DNA of 64,000 nucleotides. Origin: Taiwanofungus camphoratus. Taxonomy: Eukaryota; Basidiomycota; Agaricomycetes; Polyporales; Taiwanofungaceae. Both the position numbers and the translations under genes were made by a program. The stretch is from NCBI GenBank assembly GCA_003999685.1, contig CP021225.1, forward strand, positions 1,736,001-1,800,000, given 5' to 3'. The notes under the pieces were generated by a model, which saw only the letters and a list, made by a program, of their open reading frames with translations, was not told the DNA's origin and did no database searches. Positions 52,501-61,049 of the stretch are shown one piece after another (the stretch's first letter is position 1; each line of letters begins with the position of its first letter).

Positions 52501-54504
52501 GCTTTAAAAAGGGGGAAAGTACCACCATTCAAGGGCACTGGATTTGCGCACACAACATTGGCCGATTGGGATGTGCAGGATGGATTGATTCTGTACAAAA
52601 ATCGAATCTACGTACCCCCTAGTGATGACTTGCGCAGAGAAGTCATTCGACTTTGCCATGACACCCCAGCTATGGCCCATCCAGGAGCACAGGGAACGTT
52701 TGCCATTGCCAGAAGGGACTGGTTCTGGGATGGCATGACCACGTTTATCGAAAAATACGTGAAAGGCTGCGCCAAATGCCAGGAGAATAAGGTCAACACG
52801 CATCCAACACGACCACCAATGCAACCCATCCCAACGGAACCGAACTCCAGGCCGTTCTCACACATCTCAGTTGACTTCATCACAGACCTACCTGAATCGC
52901 ACGGATCTGACGCACTAATGGTAGTCGTGGACCGAGAACTGTCCAAAGGGATAGTCCTGGTTCCTTGCAACAAGACCATCGATGCAGTAGGAACAGCCGA
53001 GGCACTCCATCAGAACGTTTACCGGCGATATGGGCTACCCGACAGAATCATATCGGACCGAGGCCCACAGTTTGCAGCAACAGTGTTCCGGGAGTGGTGC
53101 AAGCTGACTGGTGTCAAAGCGGCCATGAGCACTGCCTACCATCCGCAGTCTGATGGAAGCACCGAGCGTGTCAATCAGGAACTCGAAGCGGCATGGAGGA
53201 TCCTGTGTGCCAACAATCCTCACAACTGGGCAAAGTTTATCCCGGAATTTGAATTCGCACACAATCAAGTGCCACACGCTGGGAGAAGGGAGTCACCATT
53301 CAAGCTGATTATGGGATACGATCCAAAGGCAATCGGATCACCAAAGGCATCAGAACGATACCCATCAATCAAGGACCGACTCTTAGCCATCGGAGAGTTC
53401 AGAAAGGAAGCACTGGCAGCACAGGATCTAGCTGCGCAGTTGATGGCAGAAAGGGCTCGAACCACATGGCAGCCACTTGAGAAGGGAACGCAGGTTTGGC
53501 TAGAAGCAACTAACCTCCGCCTAAAAACCCCGAGGAAGTTTTCCCCAAAGCGAGTAGGACCACTCAAGATAGCTGAAGTCCTAGGACCACTAACGTACAA
53601 GCTTCAGCTACCAAGGGCATGGAAGATACATCCAGTATTCCATGCATCGCTGTTGACACCATACAGGGAAACCAAGGAACATGGTCCGAACTTCACAAGG
53701 CCACCCCCAGAATTAGTCGATGGCGATGAAGAATACGAAGTCGAAGCCATTCACGGGCATCGTGCCCAACGTGGGAAATGGCAGTTCCTGATCAAATGGG
53801 TTGGATGGCCGAACTCGGCTAATACATGGCAGTCCGAGGCGGACTTAACGAACTCGCCCGACCTTCTGGAGGAATATAAGAAGGTCAACAGGTTGCCTAC
53901 AAGGCCCCAGGTCAACGCCCGCTACACCCGGATCTGCAGAGCTGCATACAACCGACATTCAGCGGAGGCACGGCACTACGATGTCCACTCATACAGACCC
54001 CCGACAGCTATCCGTCTACTTGAACCACAGCGCAGCAAGGGTACGAGACCTCGCACCCCGAGTACGAGCAAGGCACACACGTGCACACCCATACCGAAAC
54101 ATCCAGGAGACAGTGCCCCCATTGGCGGCGTCCGACGATCCGTACGATCAGTGGAGGCTTGCGCATCGCACTGCATGGGCCCTGGTGGATGCCGATCTAC
54201 GGCCAGAAATAGACACCCGGCTGCTGGCTTGGCCGGACCTGTGGGAGTTGACGAACATTTACCGGACACTGGTCATTGTCGCGCGAGAGGCTGGCAGCTT
54301 GGCCACACTCGAACGAAGGCAAACAGGCCTTGGGCCAAATGGCAACAATCCGACAACGTGGCAGTTGGCCACTCTCCACATGGATGCAAGCCGAGCAGCC
54401 CGCAACCTGCTCGCCGTCCTCATGCGCTCCCCTTTAATGGGCGTCATAGACAACCTGATACCGCCACGACATCAGGCCAGAACACAGGCCCCTTCTGTCA
54501 GTGA
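49522..54504 (+). CDS. Gypsy-B polyprotein: NC, protease, RT, RNase H, integrase, chromodomain
   Basis: One open frame of 1660 codons. In order: zinc knuckle CYRCRKPGHLVKAC (residues about 94-107), retropepsin DSGADANLIH (about 275), RT ([20 protein letters not shown] about 562; catalytic YMDD about 679), RNase H ([14 protein letters not shown] about 823), integrase zinc finger (HDTPAMAHPG ... CAKC, about 1046-1085), integrase core (VDFITDLPES, SDRGPQF, STERVNQELE, about 1116-1218), a GP(L/F)-type module (about 1344) and the chromodomain (EYEVEAIHGHRAQRGKWQF, LIKWVGWPNSANTWQ, about 1404-1450). The last 170 codons, beyond about 53981, overlap the third ORF and look like a non-conserved read-through of that frame. 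The first in-frame Met is taken as start; a longer gag upstream is not recognised. Confidence 0.9.
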   Translation: MEKFLAIVWRAITWRRKLKEEREEDHIPRPETTEEAALGIPWDGPLTPSDNDLRLSQPSTEALEQGQRGTGSRQGHRHNHPNTALTPHHWKKRSCYRCRKPGHLVKACPEPRRIRKEGHRDVALGEADDEHDNPHKSEPRLPQPSNDAGRDRELELHHSSNSDDFTLEETQPYPVPPADYWSSEETEESLGTSTVESIEQKRFPHFKHFTDAPGGESLADGAGKPVQRNLDKPKTSKDPTISMGATITGYRKGTTLYVEGYVVAGKKAIAVRPLIDSGADANLIHPDLVERWGLPTRPLPRKVRSTTIDGTPNRGGPITHRVEGSIRLEGYDIPTNFYVSDIGDLEVVLGNPWLIQVNPQIDWPKGTLTVDPDRIKEWQGYYAWIMDQPTTDGIPLCRASAHEDDDELETILCAYTRGEGVLGMFNDQPEPLFDEMGLLQPPKKSQPSLDRNSHVRGSKRFIATARQTSAPLTPPEEGPQIEDLVPKYLLDYRDRFEKAAAARFPGSRPWDHAVETKPNFVPRKCGVIALSLAEQAEMDKFLDENLAKGYLRDSKSPMASPAFFVAKKDGTLRPCQDYRYLNNSTVKDAYPLPLIGELIDNLQKATIFTKLDLRNGYNNVRIREGDQWKGAFMVNHHGTKKLVEPTVMFYGMCNAPATFQRLMNDGFQDMLAEGWLAIYMDDILIYSDDATIHRERTRRVLQRLQEMDLFVKPEKCAFDVQEVEFLGMTITPGHIHMDTGKLRGIDEWPIPTKVKDVERFLGLANYYRRFIRGFSDIAHPLNALKKKGVAWNWSNKCQAAFEALKRRFCEAPVLTMPDPEKPFVIEADASLVATGAVLQQEGPDGKLHPVAFLSKSLKEAERNYQIYDRELLAIVRALEEWRHHLEGAKHPVTVITDHKNLTYFREAQRLTRRQARWQLLLSQFDLLLENRKGKRLVVADALSRRPGHPGGERDNEDIVLLPETLFAKAVNVHLIERIRQHRSRDSMVIETIDALKRGKVPPFKGTGFAHTTLADWDVQDGLILYKNRIYVPPSDDLRREVIRLCHDTPAMAHPGAQGTFAIARRDWFWDGMTTFIEKYVKGCAKCQENKVNTHPTRPPMQPIPTEPNSRPFSHISVDFITDLPESHGSDALMVVVDRELSKGIVLVPCNKTIDAVGTAEALHQNVYRRYGLPDRIISDRGPQFAATVFREWCKLTGVKAAMSTAYHPQSDGSTERVNQELEAAWRILCANNPHNWAKFIPEFEFAHNQVPHAGRRESPFKLIMGYDPKAIGSPKASERYPSIKDRLLAIGEFRKEALAAQDLAAQLMAERARTTWQPLEKGTQVWLEATNLRLKTPRKFSPKRVGPLKIAEVLGPLTYKLQLPRAWKIHPVFHASLLTPYRETKEHGPNFTRPPPELVDGDEEYEVEAIHGHRAQRGKWQFLIKWVGWPNSANTWQSEADLTNSPDLLEEYKKVNRLPTRPQVNARYTRICRAAYNRHSAEARHYDVHSYRPPTAIRLLEPQRSKGTRPRTPSTSKAHTCTPIPKHPGDSAPIGGVRRSVRSVEACASHCMGPGGCRSTARNRHPAAGLAGPVGVDEHLPDTGHCRARGWQLGHTRTKANRPWAKWQQSDNVAVGHSPHGCKPSSPQPARRPHALPFNGRHRQPDTATTSGQNTGPFCQ

Positions 54505-54736
54505 GGGCCCATCCAACTCTATCACTGGTGGTGCCCCTAGCTCGACCAGTGGGGGGAACTCCCCCTTCTGCATACGATGCCGACAAATGGGACATTGGAG
54601 CCACGACTGCATGCATACCAGTGATGACGATATCCCTTCCGACCAGTCCAACACCCTCCGACCACGAGCCAGGGTCAAATCAGAACAAGTGGGGTCAGAC
54701 GCTGAGGGTTCGATCGTCGGGGCGACGAGTCCTTGA
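53981..54736 (+). CDS. Gypsy-B third ORF: 251-residue zinc-knuckle protein
   Basis: It starts inside the end of the pol frame (+1 relative to it) and ends 11 bases before the 3' LTR. The N-terminal 120 residues look helical and contain LRPEIDTRLLAWPDLWEL, which is shared with the corresponding ORFs of Gypsy-A (LCPAVDTALIIWPDL) and A' (LRPAVDTALVVWSDL). The C-terminus has a CX2CX4HX4C knuckle, CIRCRQMGHWSHDC (54569-54610), after a Ser/Gly-rich linker and before an acidic tail. Shared motifs across diverged subfamilies indicate that this frame, not the overlapping pol tail, is the coding one. How it is translated (own RNA, splicing, re-initiation or frameshift) cannot be told. I do not recognise a named family. 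Confidence 0.75.
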   Translation: MSTHTDPRQLSVYLNHSAARVRDLAPRVRARHTRAHPYRNIQETVPPLAASDDPYDQWRLAHRTAWALVDADLRPEIDTRLLAWPDLWELTNIYRTLVIVAREAGSLATLERRQTGLGPNGNNPTTWQLATLHMDASRAARNLLAVLMRSPLMGVIDNLIPPRHQARTQAPSVSEGPSNSITGGAPSSTSGGNSPFCIRCRQMGHWSHDCMHTSDDDIPSDQSNTLRPRARVKSEQVGSDAEGSIVGATSP

Positions 54737-54747
54737 GAGGGGGGTAA

Positions 54748-55318
54748 TGTTACAAGGCGATAATGGTGCGAACATACATTTTCATTTCTCTTCACTATAC
54801 CGGACTGGCGGGTCGTGTACACTTACAATTATCACCATTATTCCTGACGGGCTGACCGTCACCCGCCTGGTTATGGACTGTTCCTCAGAAGGGGCCACTC
54901 GGGCCTCTGACTTATGGACGCTTAGGTGCTGGTACCCGTGGGAGTGAGGGCTGGCTTGCCCTAAACCCACCATAGTACTTAAGGGGTTGGCTCACTGCGG
55001 AGCACCCCAATCTTGTCCTCCTTAGTTACACCGTGTACTTTGGTGCCGTCGTTACCATTTGTACTTTACAACTGGGCTTAGGCCTCTATACCTTTGTCTA
55101 TTCAACGGGTCGCTTTAGACCATCTATATCCTTGTGACTACACTAGGACTTAGGCTGCGACTTAGCCCGCAACTCTCTCGAGACCGTTGGGCTAGCGGTT
55201 GAAGACTTAGACGTGTACTCGTCGTCAGCCAGGCTGACTCCTCGTTTACACTTCACGCCTGACTACTCAACGACCCCCCGTCACGGTAGTCACCTACGGG
55301 CGCAGACCCCCCGTAACA
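54748..55318 (+). repeat. Gypsy-B 3' LTR
   Basis: 571 bp, preceded by the polypurine tract GAGAGGGGGGTAA. One base differs from the 5' LTR by eye (near 55070). Confidence 0.95.
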
Positions 55319-56457
55319 ACAACAGCTTCGACAACTACTCCACCCGGCATGATTAAGATCGAAGACATCTCAATGATCATCGAGAGCCTATTGAAGACCA
55401 TCACCACCGCTATTCAGCCCAGTAGTAACAAATTGAATGTAGCCACTAGGCTTCCGTCAACCCAAGGTGGTACAGAACAGACCTGCCACTTTTGCGGCGA
55501 TCAGAACCATAGTATTCGAAGCTGCCCGCACGTAGAAGCAGACATAGCCACTGGGAAATGCAAGCATAACACCAAAGGAAAGGTTGTACTCCCAAACGGT
55601 CTATTCATCCTGCATAGTATCCCTGGCATTACGATCTGCGACTGCCTCTACAAGTGGATTCGCCGCAACACATCAGCAGCACCTGGCCTGCTCTATGACA
55701 TCAACAATCAAGCCAGCATCCAGACCTTCACGCTCAACATAGAAGGAAGAATCAAAGCCCTCAAAAGAGAGCTACTACAGCTTCGAAAATGTAGGGAGGT
55801 CTTTGACGGTGTCGAGACATTACAGCGCAAGAAACCTACTACGATAGCACCGCAGACCACAGAGGTTTCTGATACGACCTCTGTCTCACGCAGTACCAAC
55901 AATCCAGCACCTGACACAGCCAAGTCAGCCACTTTTACCGCAGTCCCGGTCCCAGCAAGCCCAGCCAAACTCTCGACGAGTACCTCTGCACCTTCGACGA
56001 TTTCCGCAGCTATAGTTCTCTCGCTGTCTGTACCTTCGACATAGCCTGCTACCATATCTACTCCATCAGCACCCCCAGTCCATCCCTTTGCAAATGCTCG
56101 AGATGCGACCTATGCTCTGCTGAACCTTCAAAACTTTGCTACGCCGCCAAAGCCTTCGAACGACAAGGGCAAGGACCCAGCTTACAAGACCATAGTTCCC
56201 ATCCATCAGCCCAAGATAGCCGACAACATCTTTGCGCGCTCAATGAGGTCTCCTCTCGTCATGCTGATGCCAGAAGAACTCCTTTCGATCTCACCCGACA
56301 TACACAATAGGTATCAAGAAGCAGTTACACCCAAGCGAGTATCAGTGGAACCTGTCACTTCGGCACACATCGTAGAAATTACCGACAAAGACGAAGCAAA
56401 AGAGGTACATCAACTATCTTGTTCAGGTGCAGCACTACAGCCAGGAGCTACTATCAT
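55319..56457 (+). pseudogene. Element E gag, right part, with family-specific Cys/His motif
   Basis: The sequence CHFCGDQNHSIRSC (55486-55527) is a CCHC knuckle, followed at once by HVEADIATGKC then GKVVLPNGLFI, a combination typical for this gag family. The end of the region (MLMPEELLSISPDIHN) belongs to the part that precedes the protease in this family. The stretch ends at the LTR of Gypsy-D. Confidence 0.75.
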
Positions 56458-57000
56458 TGATACAAGCTGGTATCAACGACCGGAAAGCCTTGAACGTGAG
56501 GACCTGGCTACTAGAGATAGTAGTGAGGCTTTATGGACACTGTGTATGTTCTCCTGGGCGAAGTCGATAGTGTCGAGCGAGTACTCAGGTATGAAGTGAG
56601 AGGTCACAAGATACGAGTATAAGATTGCTAGTGGTAACTAGCTACTTGATAACCAGATCAAACTTGAGGTCCGACCTACAAAGTACAGGGCCTTATATAC
56701 GTATTCTACTCTGCGCACGGACCATGGCATGTGGTCTAAGAAGCAGTATGAGTAAGCATAGATAAGGCGATATGAGTCATCGGACCGTATTAGCAATCAG
56801 TAAGCGTAAGATGGAATGTGTAAGCGGGGCCCGATATGAGTCAACATCCATGAGTAACCGGGGCCCGTCCCGTAAGCAGCGATGAGTCAAGATGCTGCGC
56901 AAAGAAGCTGGGCCTACCCGAGGCCCGTCCTAGAAGCGAAAGGTCATGGGACCGATCCGAGGTCCAACCAATAAGACATGCAATAAAAGAAATTGTATCA
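56458..57000 (-). repeat. Gypsy-D 3' LTR (LTR-D)
   Basis: 543 bp, on the minus strand TGATACAATTTC...CCAGCTTGTATCA, with TGATAC/GTATCA ends. A TATA-like TATATAAGGCC is visible near 56700. Relatives are at 69-488 and 37320-37684. Confidence 0.85.
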
Positions 57001-57289
57001 TTACCCCCCTACTTATGATTGAACGCCTGGTCAATCAACTAAACTCCAATGGGGACGCGTCGAGTTTCTTTGAATCGAACTTTGATGAACGACAATGAAC
57101 TTGACGAACTTCCAAGGATGAACTTGAAAAATTCCTGAAAGTGGACTTGCGGGTGTTCCTCCACGACCGATAAGGGATGACCCTTCCAACAATGAGGGTA
57201 TTTCACCTCGAACCCATGAGGGATGACCCTCGAACCCATAGAGGATGACCCCTCCAACCGTGAGGATCCTTTCACCTCGAACTTTACAG

Positions 57290-57590
57290 TTTTACGACGT
57301 GTCGGTCGTACGGTGTAGTTTAATGACGTGCATGATCATACCCTCGCAGTTTAGCGACATGCAGGAACCACTCTGGATGATATGGCGGTACTGGGTCGTA
57401 GGCGAATGTATAATGTACAGCGGTGCATTCACGCGTAAGATGCCCAGGCGATGGGCGACTACAGCGGAGGCATTTGTAGTTGGGGCACGTCCTGTGCGAG
57501 TGAAAAGTGCTACCACAGAGGTAGCATGAACCGTAGTGAGTGAACGAGGATGAAGGACCGTTTGACTGAGACATGCGAGCAGTGAGTGAG
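57290..57590 (-). pseudogene. Gypsy-D third ORF, zinc-knuckle region
   Basis: Directly after the chromodomain: CYLCGSTFHSHRTC (57526-57485, a CX2CX4HX4C knuckle) and CLRCSRPSPGHLTREC (57472-57425, a looser Cys/His motif), followed by PVPPYHPEWFLHVAKL. The matching region in Gypsy-C has the same pair. The start is not clear, and the helical N-terminal part seen in B and A is not evident here. It is listed with the fossil element. Confidence 0.6.
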
Positions 57591-57613
57591 GTGACAATGC
57601 GACTTGTTTCTAC

Positions 57614-59616
57614 TCATCGTAAATTCTTGCGCTGCTTATATGCGTCCAGCAGCTCGTCCGCAGTACCGGCTAAGTTCTCTTCCGATTCCCATGAGTCATC
57701 GGCGGATGAGTAACCTTTCCACCTGACTCGGTATTCTCGGCGATTCCTTTGGCGATTCTCATAATGTCCGACCAGAGCTTCGACTTCGTAGTTATCTTCG
57801 CCACTGATAAGCTCCGGTGGTGGTTCCGTGTAGTTGGGACCGTGGGTGTCCGTCTCGGTGTATGGTGAAAGAAGTGCAGCGTGGAAAACGGGGTGCACTC
57901 GCCATGTCGTCGGAAGTTTCAGCTTATAAGACACCGGTCCTAGAACATCCGTGATTTTGAATGGTCCCTCGTGCTTGGGAGCCAACTTCCTCGTCGGGTA
58001 TGGCAGCTTTAAGTTTTGTGAGTCTAGCCATACCTTCTGTCCTTTGTGGAAACCCGTTCCTTTGGGTTTCACGCGTTTGGCTAACACCGCTTGTGCTAGC
58101 TCCATTGCTGAATGTGCGTCTTCCCGAATCTTCTGCAAGTTCCACAGTCGATAAGCGGTGCCCGGTGTGTCTGATCCGGGGTGTACGACAGGAATCCCTC
58201 GAGGTTCATAGCCCATCATGACCTTGAAGGGTGACGCCTTGATCGTAGAATGCTCACGTGAGTTGTGAGCGAACTGTGCTGAGCCCAACAGCGACGACCA
58301 ATTGTCCGGGTTATTGCTCGTGAAGCATCGCAGGTAGATCTCCAGTTTCTGGTTGACTCGTTCCGTCTCTCCATCCATTTGAGGGTGGAATGCTGTGCTC
58401 ATAGCCGACTTGACTCCGGTTATACGGCAGAGCTCCTGGAATACCTTTGATGCGAATTGTGGTCCTCGATCGCTAATGATCTTGTCTGGAAGACCAAACC
58501 ACTTGTAAACCTCGCGATATAATGCCTCGGCTGTTCCTGATGTGTCAATCATTTTGTTGCATGGAATGAAAATTACCCCCTTCATAAGGTCATGATCCAC
58601 AACGACCAAAATTGAATCGTAGCCCTCTGAAGGTGGCAAATCCGTAATGAAATTGCAGCAGAATGTGCTGAACGGAGTGGCGTGCTGCGCGGATTTGATC
58701 GGGAGTAGGGCCGGTCGGGTGGGGTGCGTGTTAACTTTCATTTGCTGGCAAGTGCCGCAACCTTTGACGTATCACGTGACGAAGTCAGCCATTCCAGGCC
58801 ATCAGTAGTTTCATCGGATAGACGTGAGGGTTTTCTGAATTCCGGGGTGGCCAGCGGAGGGGAGGTCGTGGTAATTCGAGACCGTTTGTCGTTGGAGGTC
58901 CTCATCCAGGGGAATATACACCCGATTATCGTAGAGGAGGTCCCCATCTTGAATTGTCCAGTGGTCGTTTGAGCCGTTTTGTGCCTTGCGCATCCCTTCC
59001 GTATACATCGAGTCATTTACGCATGCTTCCGCAATGGAAGCCCTAAGACTCGTGTCAATTGCTGCTGCCCATACCTTGTCTGGTAGGACAGTTACATCCT
59101 GGTTGTCTGATGAACCGTCGTCGTGGTCGGGGCGTCGGGAGAGCGTGTCGCTTTGCACCATTTGCGTGCCTGGTACGTGGATTAACCTATAATCGAATTC
59201 GGACAAGCGAAGAGCCCATCGCGCTTGCCTTCGATTAAGATTCCGTGCTGTTTTCCAGTACATCAGATTCTTGTGGTCACTATAGATCGTGACTGGATAC
59301 GGGCTTCCGATGAGAAGGTGACTCCATTCGTTGAGTCCCCTCATGATGCCCATGAGTTCTCGGTCATAGACGTCGTAATTTCGTTCCGCTAGTGTCATGC
59401 TCTGGGAAATATAGCCGCACGGATGCCAATCGCCGTTGTCGTCCTTTTGTCTGAGGACGGCGCCCGTGGTGAACTTCGATGCATCCATTTCCAATGCGAA
59501 CGGCTTTTCCAGGTCAGGCATCTGTAAAACCGGCTGTTCCAGGAAAGCTTTCTTCAAGGCCTCAAAAGCTTCCTGCTGTTCGTCGTCCCAGTGCCATTTG
59601 ACGTCTTTTCACGTAA
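57614..59616 (-). pseudogene. Gypsy-D pol part: RNase H, integrase, chromodomain
   Basis: The RNase H region (LEMDASKFTTGAVLRQKDD, DHKNLMYWKTA, RRPDHDDG at its end) runs 59557-59090. The integrase zinc finger and core (HPGIQKTL, CCNFITDLPPSEGYD, SDRGPQF, FHPQMDGETERVNQ) run 58860-58330. The GPF module (HEGPFKITDVLGPVSYKL) is near 57960 and the chromodomain (EDNYEVEALVGHYENRQRN, VRWKGYSSADDSWES) at about 57810-57670. The frame ends at 57614 with RKNLR. Confidence 0.9.
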
Positions 59617-59621
59617 GCGAG

Positions 59622-60121
59622 TGTTACTGGGGGGTTCACCCTGGTAATGCTGCAGAAGCTTGGAGCGGTGTGCAGCGAAGGGTCGAAGAGGAGCGACAGT
59701 GACGACGAGTCACGATCCTCGGTAGTCTTCAACTACAAGCCCTATGTAGTCGCGATAGTCTTTACGGGCTTCTTGAGATGCGAGAAGATGTGTAAAGACT
59801 AGCGTGTATTGGTACTAATGCGTAGTACACTTTAGAAAAGGATGAACGAAGAGAATACGACTAGGGGAACCTCCAACAGTGGGACCCCCCTTTATACTGC
59901 CACCGCCAACCCCCAGGTATACTAGCAGCCCCCCAGAGACCGCATAAGGCGAGAGGAGTCAGCGGCCCGAAAGTACATAACTACCATGGTGTAAGCGGGG
60001 ACGGTCGGCCCATCAGTCAATCTGGATAAGTAAGGTGTGGAAGGGATGCCGCACGTCCATGGTGTGACAAACAAAGGGAAAGAAAAAACGAACACATCTC
60101 TAGTCCTACCCGACGGTAACA
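59622..60121 (-). repeat. Gypsy-A' 3' LTR
   Basis: 500 bp, TGTTACCGTCGGG...CCAGTAACA on the minus strand. The polypurine tract (GAGACGGGGGTAG) lies at 60122-60134. Confidence 0.92.
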
Positions 60122-60162
60122 CTACCCCCGTCTCCTCTCAGGTGTCGCCCCAACACCTACCT

Positions 60163-60972
60163 TCATGACCTGGTAGCTTCCTCGTCAGGCTGCTTCGACC
60201 CACTGATTTCCGACCAGGCGGCCCCTGTCTTGGGGCATTGGTCGGTGTTGTGATCATCGGCGAAACAATCCAGACAGTGAGGCGGGATGAAGGGCTCAAC
60301 AGCTGGCTCCCCCAGTCGTGGCCGGTGGATGCAGTCAGCAGCAACATGATCGAGGCCCATGCAGAACTCACAGGCCCCAGCCCATCGGTTCAGGGGGCGG
60401 CACTCGGGGTGGAGACAAACTGTCCACTCGTCCTGCGTGGAGGGGGCCGCACGTGTGATGACGGAGAAGGGTGGTAGGAGATGCTCGAGGGCGGAGACGA
60501 TGTCGGTGCAAAGGAGGAAATTTAGATGGGAGCGCGTTGCATTACAGGCCTGCCAGTACGATATACCAATTTCCCGGATGGGGCTGGCCCACCACTTAGC
60601 TTCGTCATGCTCTCCCTTCTCCCTCTCCCCTCTGTACCCCCTTATTACCTGATCGAGATGTAAGACAACCTCAGCCTGATGTCAAAAGATGGCAACCTGG
60701 GCCACAAGATCGGACCAGACAACGAGGGCGGTGTCCACCGCCGGGCGTAGTCGTTTGTTGGCCAGCACCCATCCGAGACGGTCGGTGGGGGTCAGAAAGT
60801 CGGCGGCGAGGCCAGATGTTGCTTGGTGAGGTAGGGGGACAACAATCCCCTCGGTGAAGTTGGGGAGGTTCTGCGGTCCCCGAAGAAAGAGATTCAGTGT
60901 GCGGACGTTCTCTGCGGTGAGGATGGAGGCGGCAAGGCGGGCTCGGGTGGCGTTGGTTCGATGGGACATGGT
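60163..60972 (-). pseudogene. Gypsy-A' third ORF, double CCHC zinc knuckle
   Basis: It begins with MSHRTNATRARLAASILTAE (near 60972), in another frame than the chromodomain, and contains LRPAVDTALVVWSDLVAQV. The C-terminal part has two knuckles, CEFCMGLDHVAADC (60372-60331) and CLDCFADDHNTDQC (60276-60235), followed by a short Ser/Glu-rich tail. It corresponds to the ORF at 8551-9357 in Gypsy-A and the open one in Gypsy-B. Broken. Confidence 0.7.
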
Positions 60973-61049
60973 GGGAGGCGGCCTTGAAATGCTGCGGAAT
61001 GGCTCCTTGCAGGGCAGTTGAACGGTTGCCAACTGGGTTGATGCCTAGG

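Larger units (their letters stand above)
48747..55318 (+). mobile_element. Gypsy-B: young Ty3/Gypsy chromovirus-type element with perfect target duplication
   Basis: 6572 bp with two 571-bp LTRs that differ at a single base by eye, and ACAAC on both sides (48742-48746 and 55319-55323). It holds one very long open frame and a third ORF. The parts recognised are nucleocapsid knuckle, protease, RT, RNase H, integrase, GPF module, chromodomain and the third ORF; I do not recognise a capsid domain. It looks largely whole, with perhaps one major defect. High CpG content compared with its neighbours supports a recent insertion. Confidence 0.95.
47656..56457 (+). mobile_element. Element E: Gypsy-type element of the mushroom gag family, split by Gypsy-B and Gypsy-D
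   Basis: Its gag starts near 47704 (MSPVFTRSQAREAAS), is interrupted at 48746 by Gypsy-B and resumes at 55319 after the 5-bp duplication ACAAC. It runs until 56457, where the LTR of Gypsy-D starts. The rest of pol must lie beyond the right edge, or is lost. About four or five breaks are visible in the part shown, apart from the insertions. Confidence 0.75.
56458..59621 (-). mobile_element. Gypsy-D: broken Ty3/Gypsy element, minus strand, split by Gypsy-A'
   Basis: Read leftward: RNase H, integrase, chromodomain, third ORF, polypurine tract (AGGGGGGTAA at 57001-57010 on the minus strand) and 3' LTR (57000-56458). It is inserted in element E at 56457. At 59621 it is interrupted by the LTR of Gypsy-A', so its 5' half lies to the right of the window. 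It has few breaks (about two or three in the visible part) and is much younger than its relative Gypsy-C. Confidence 0.9.
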
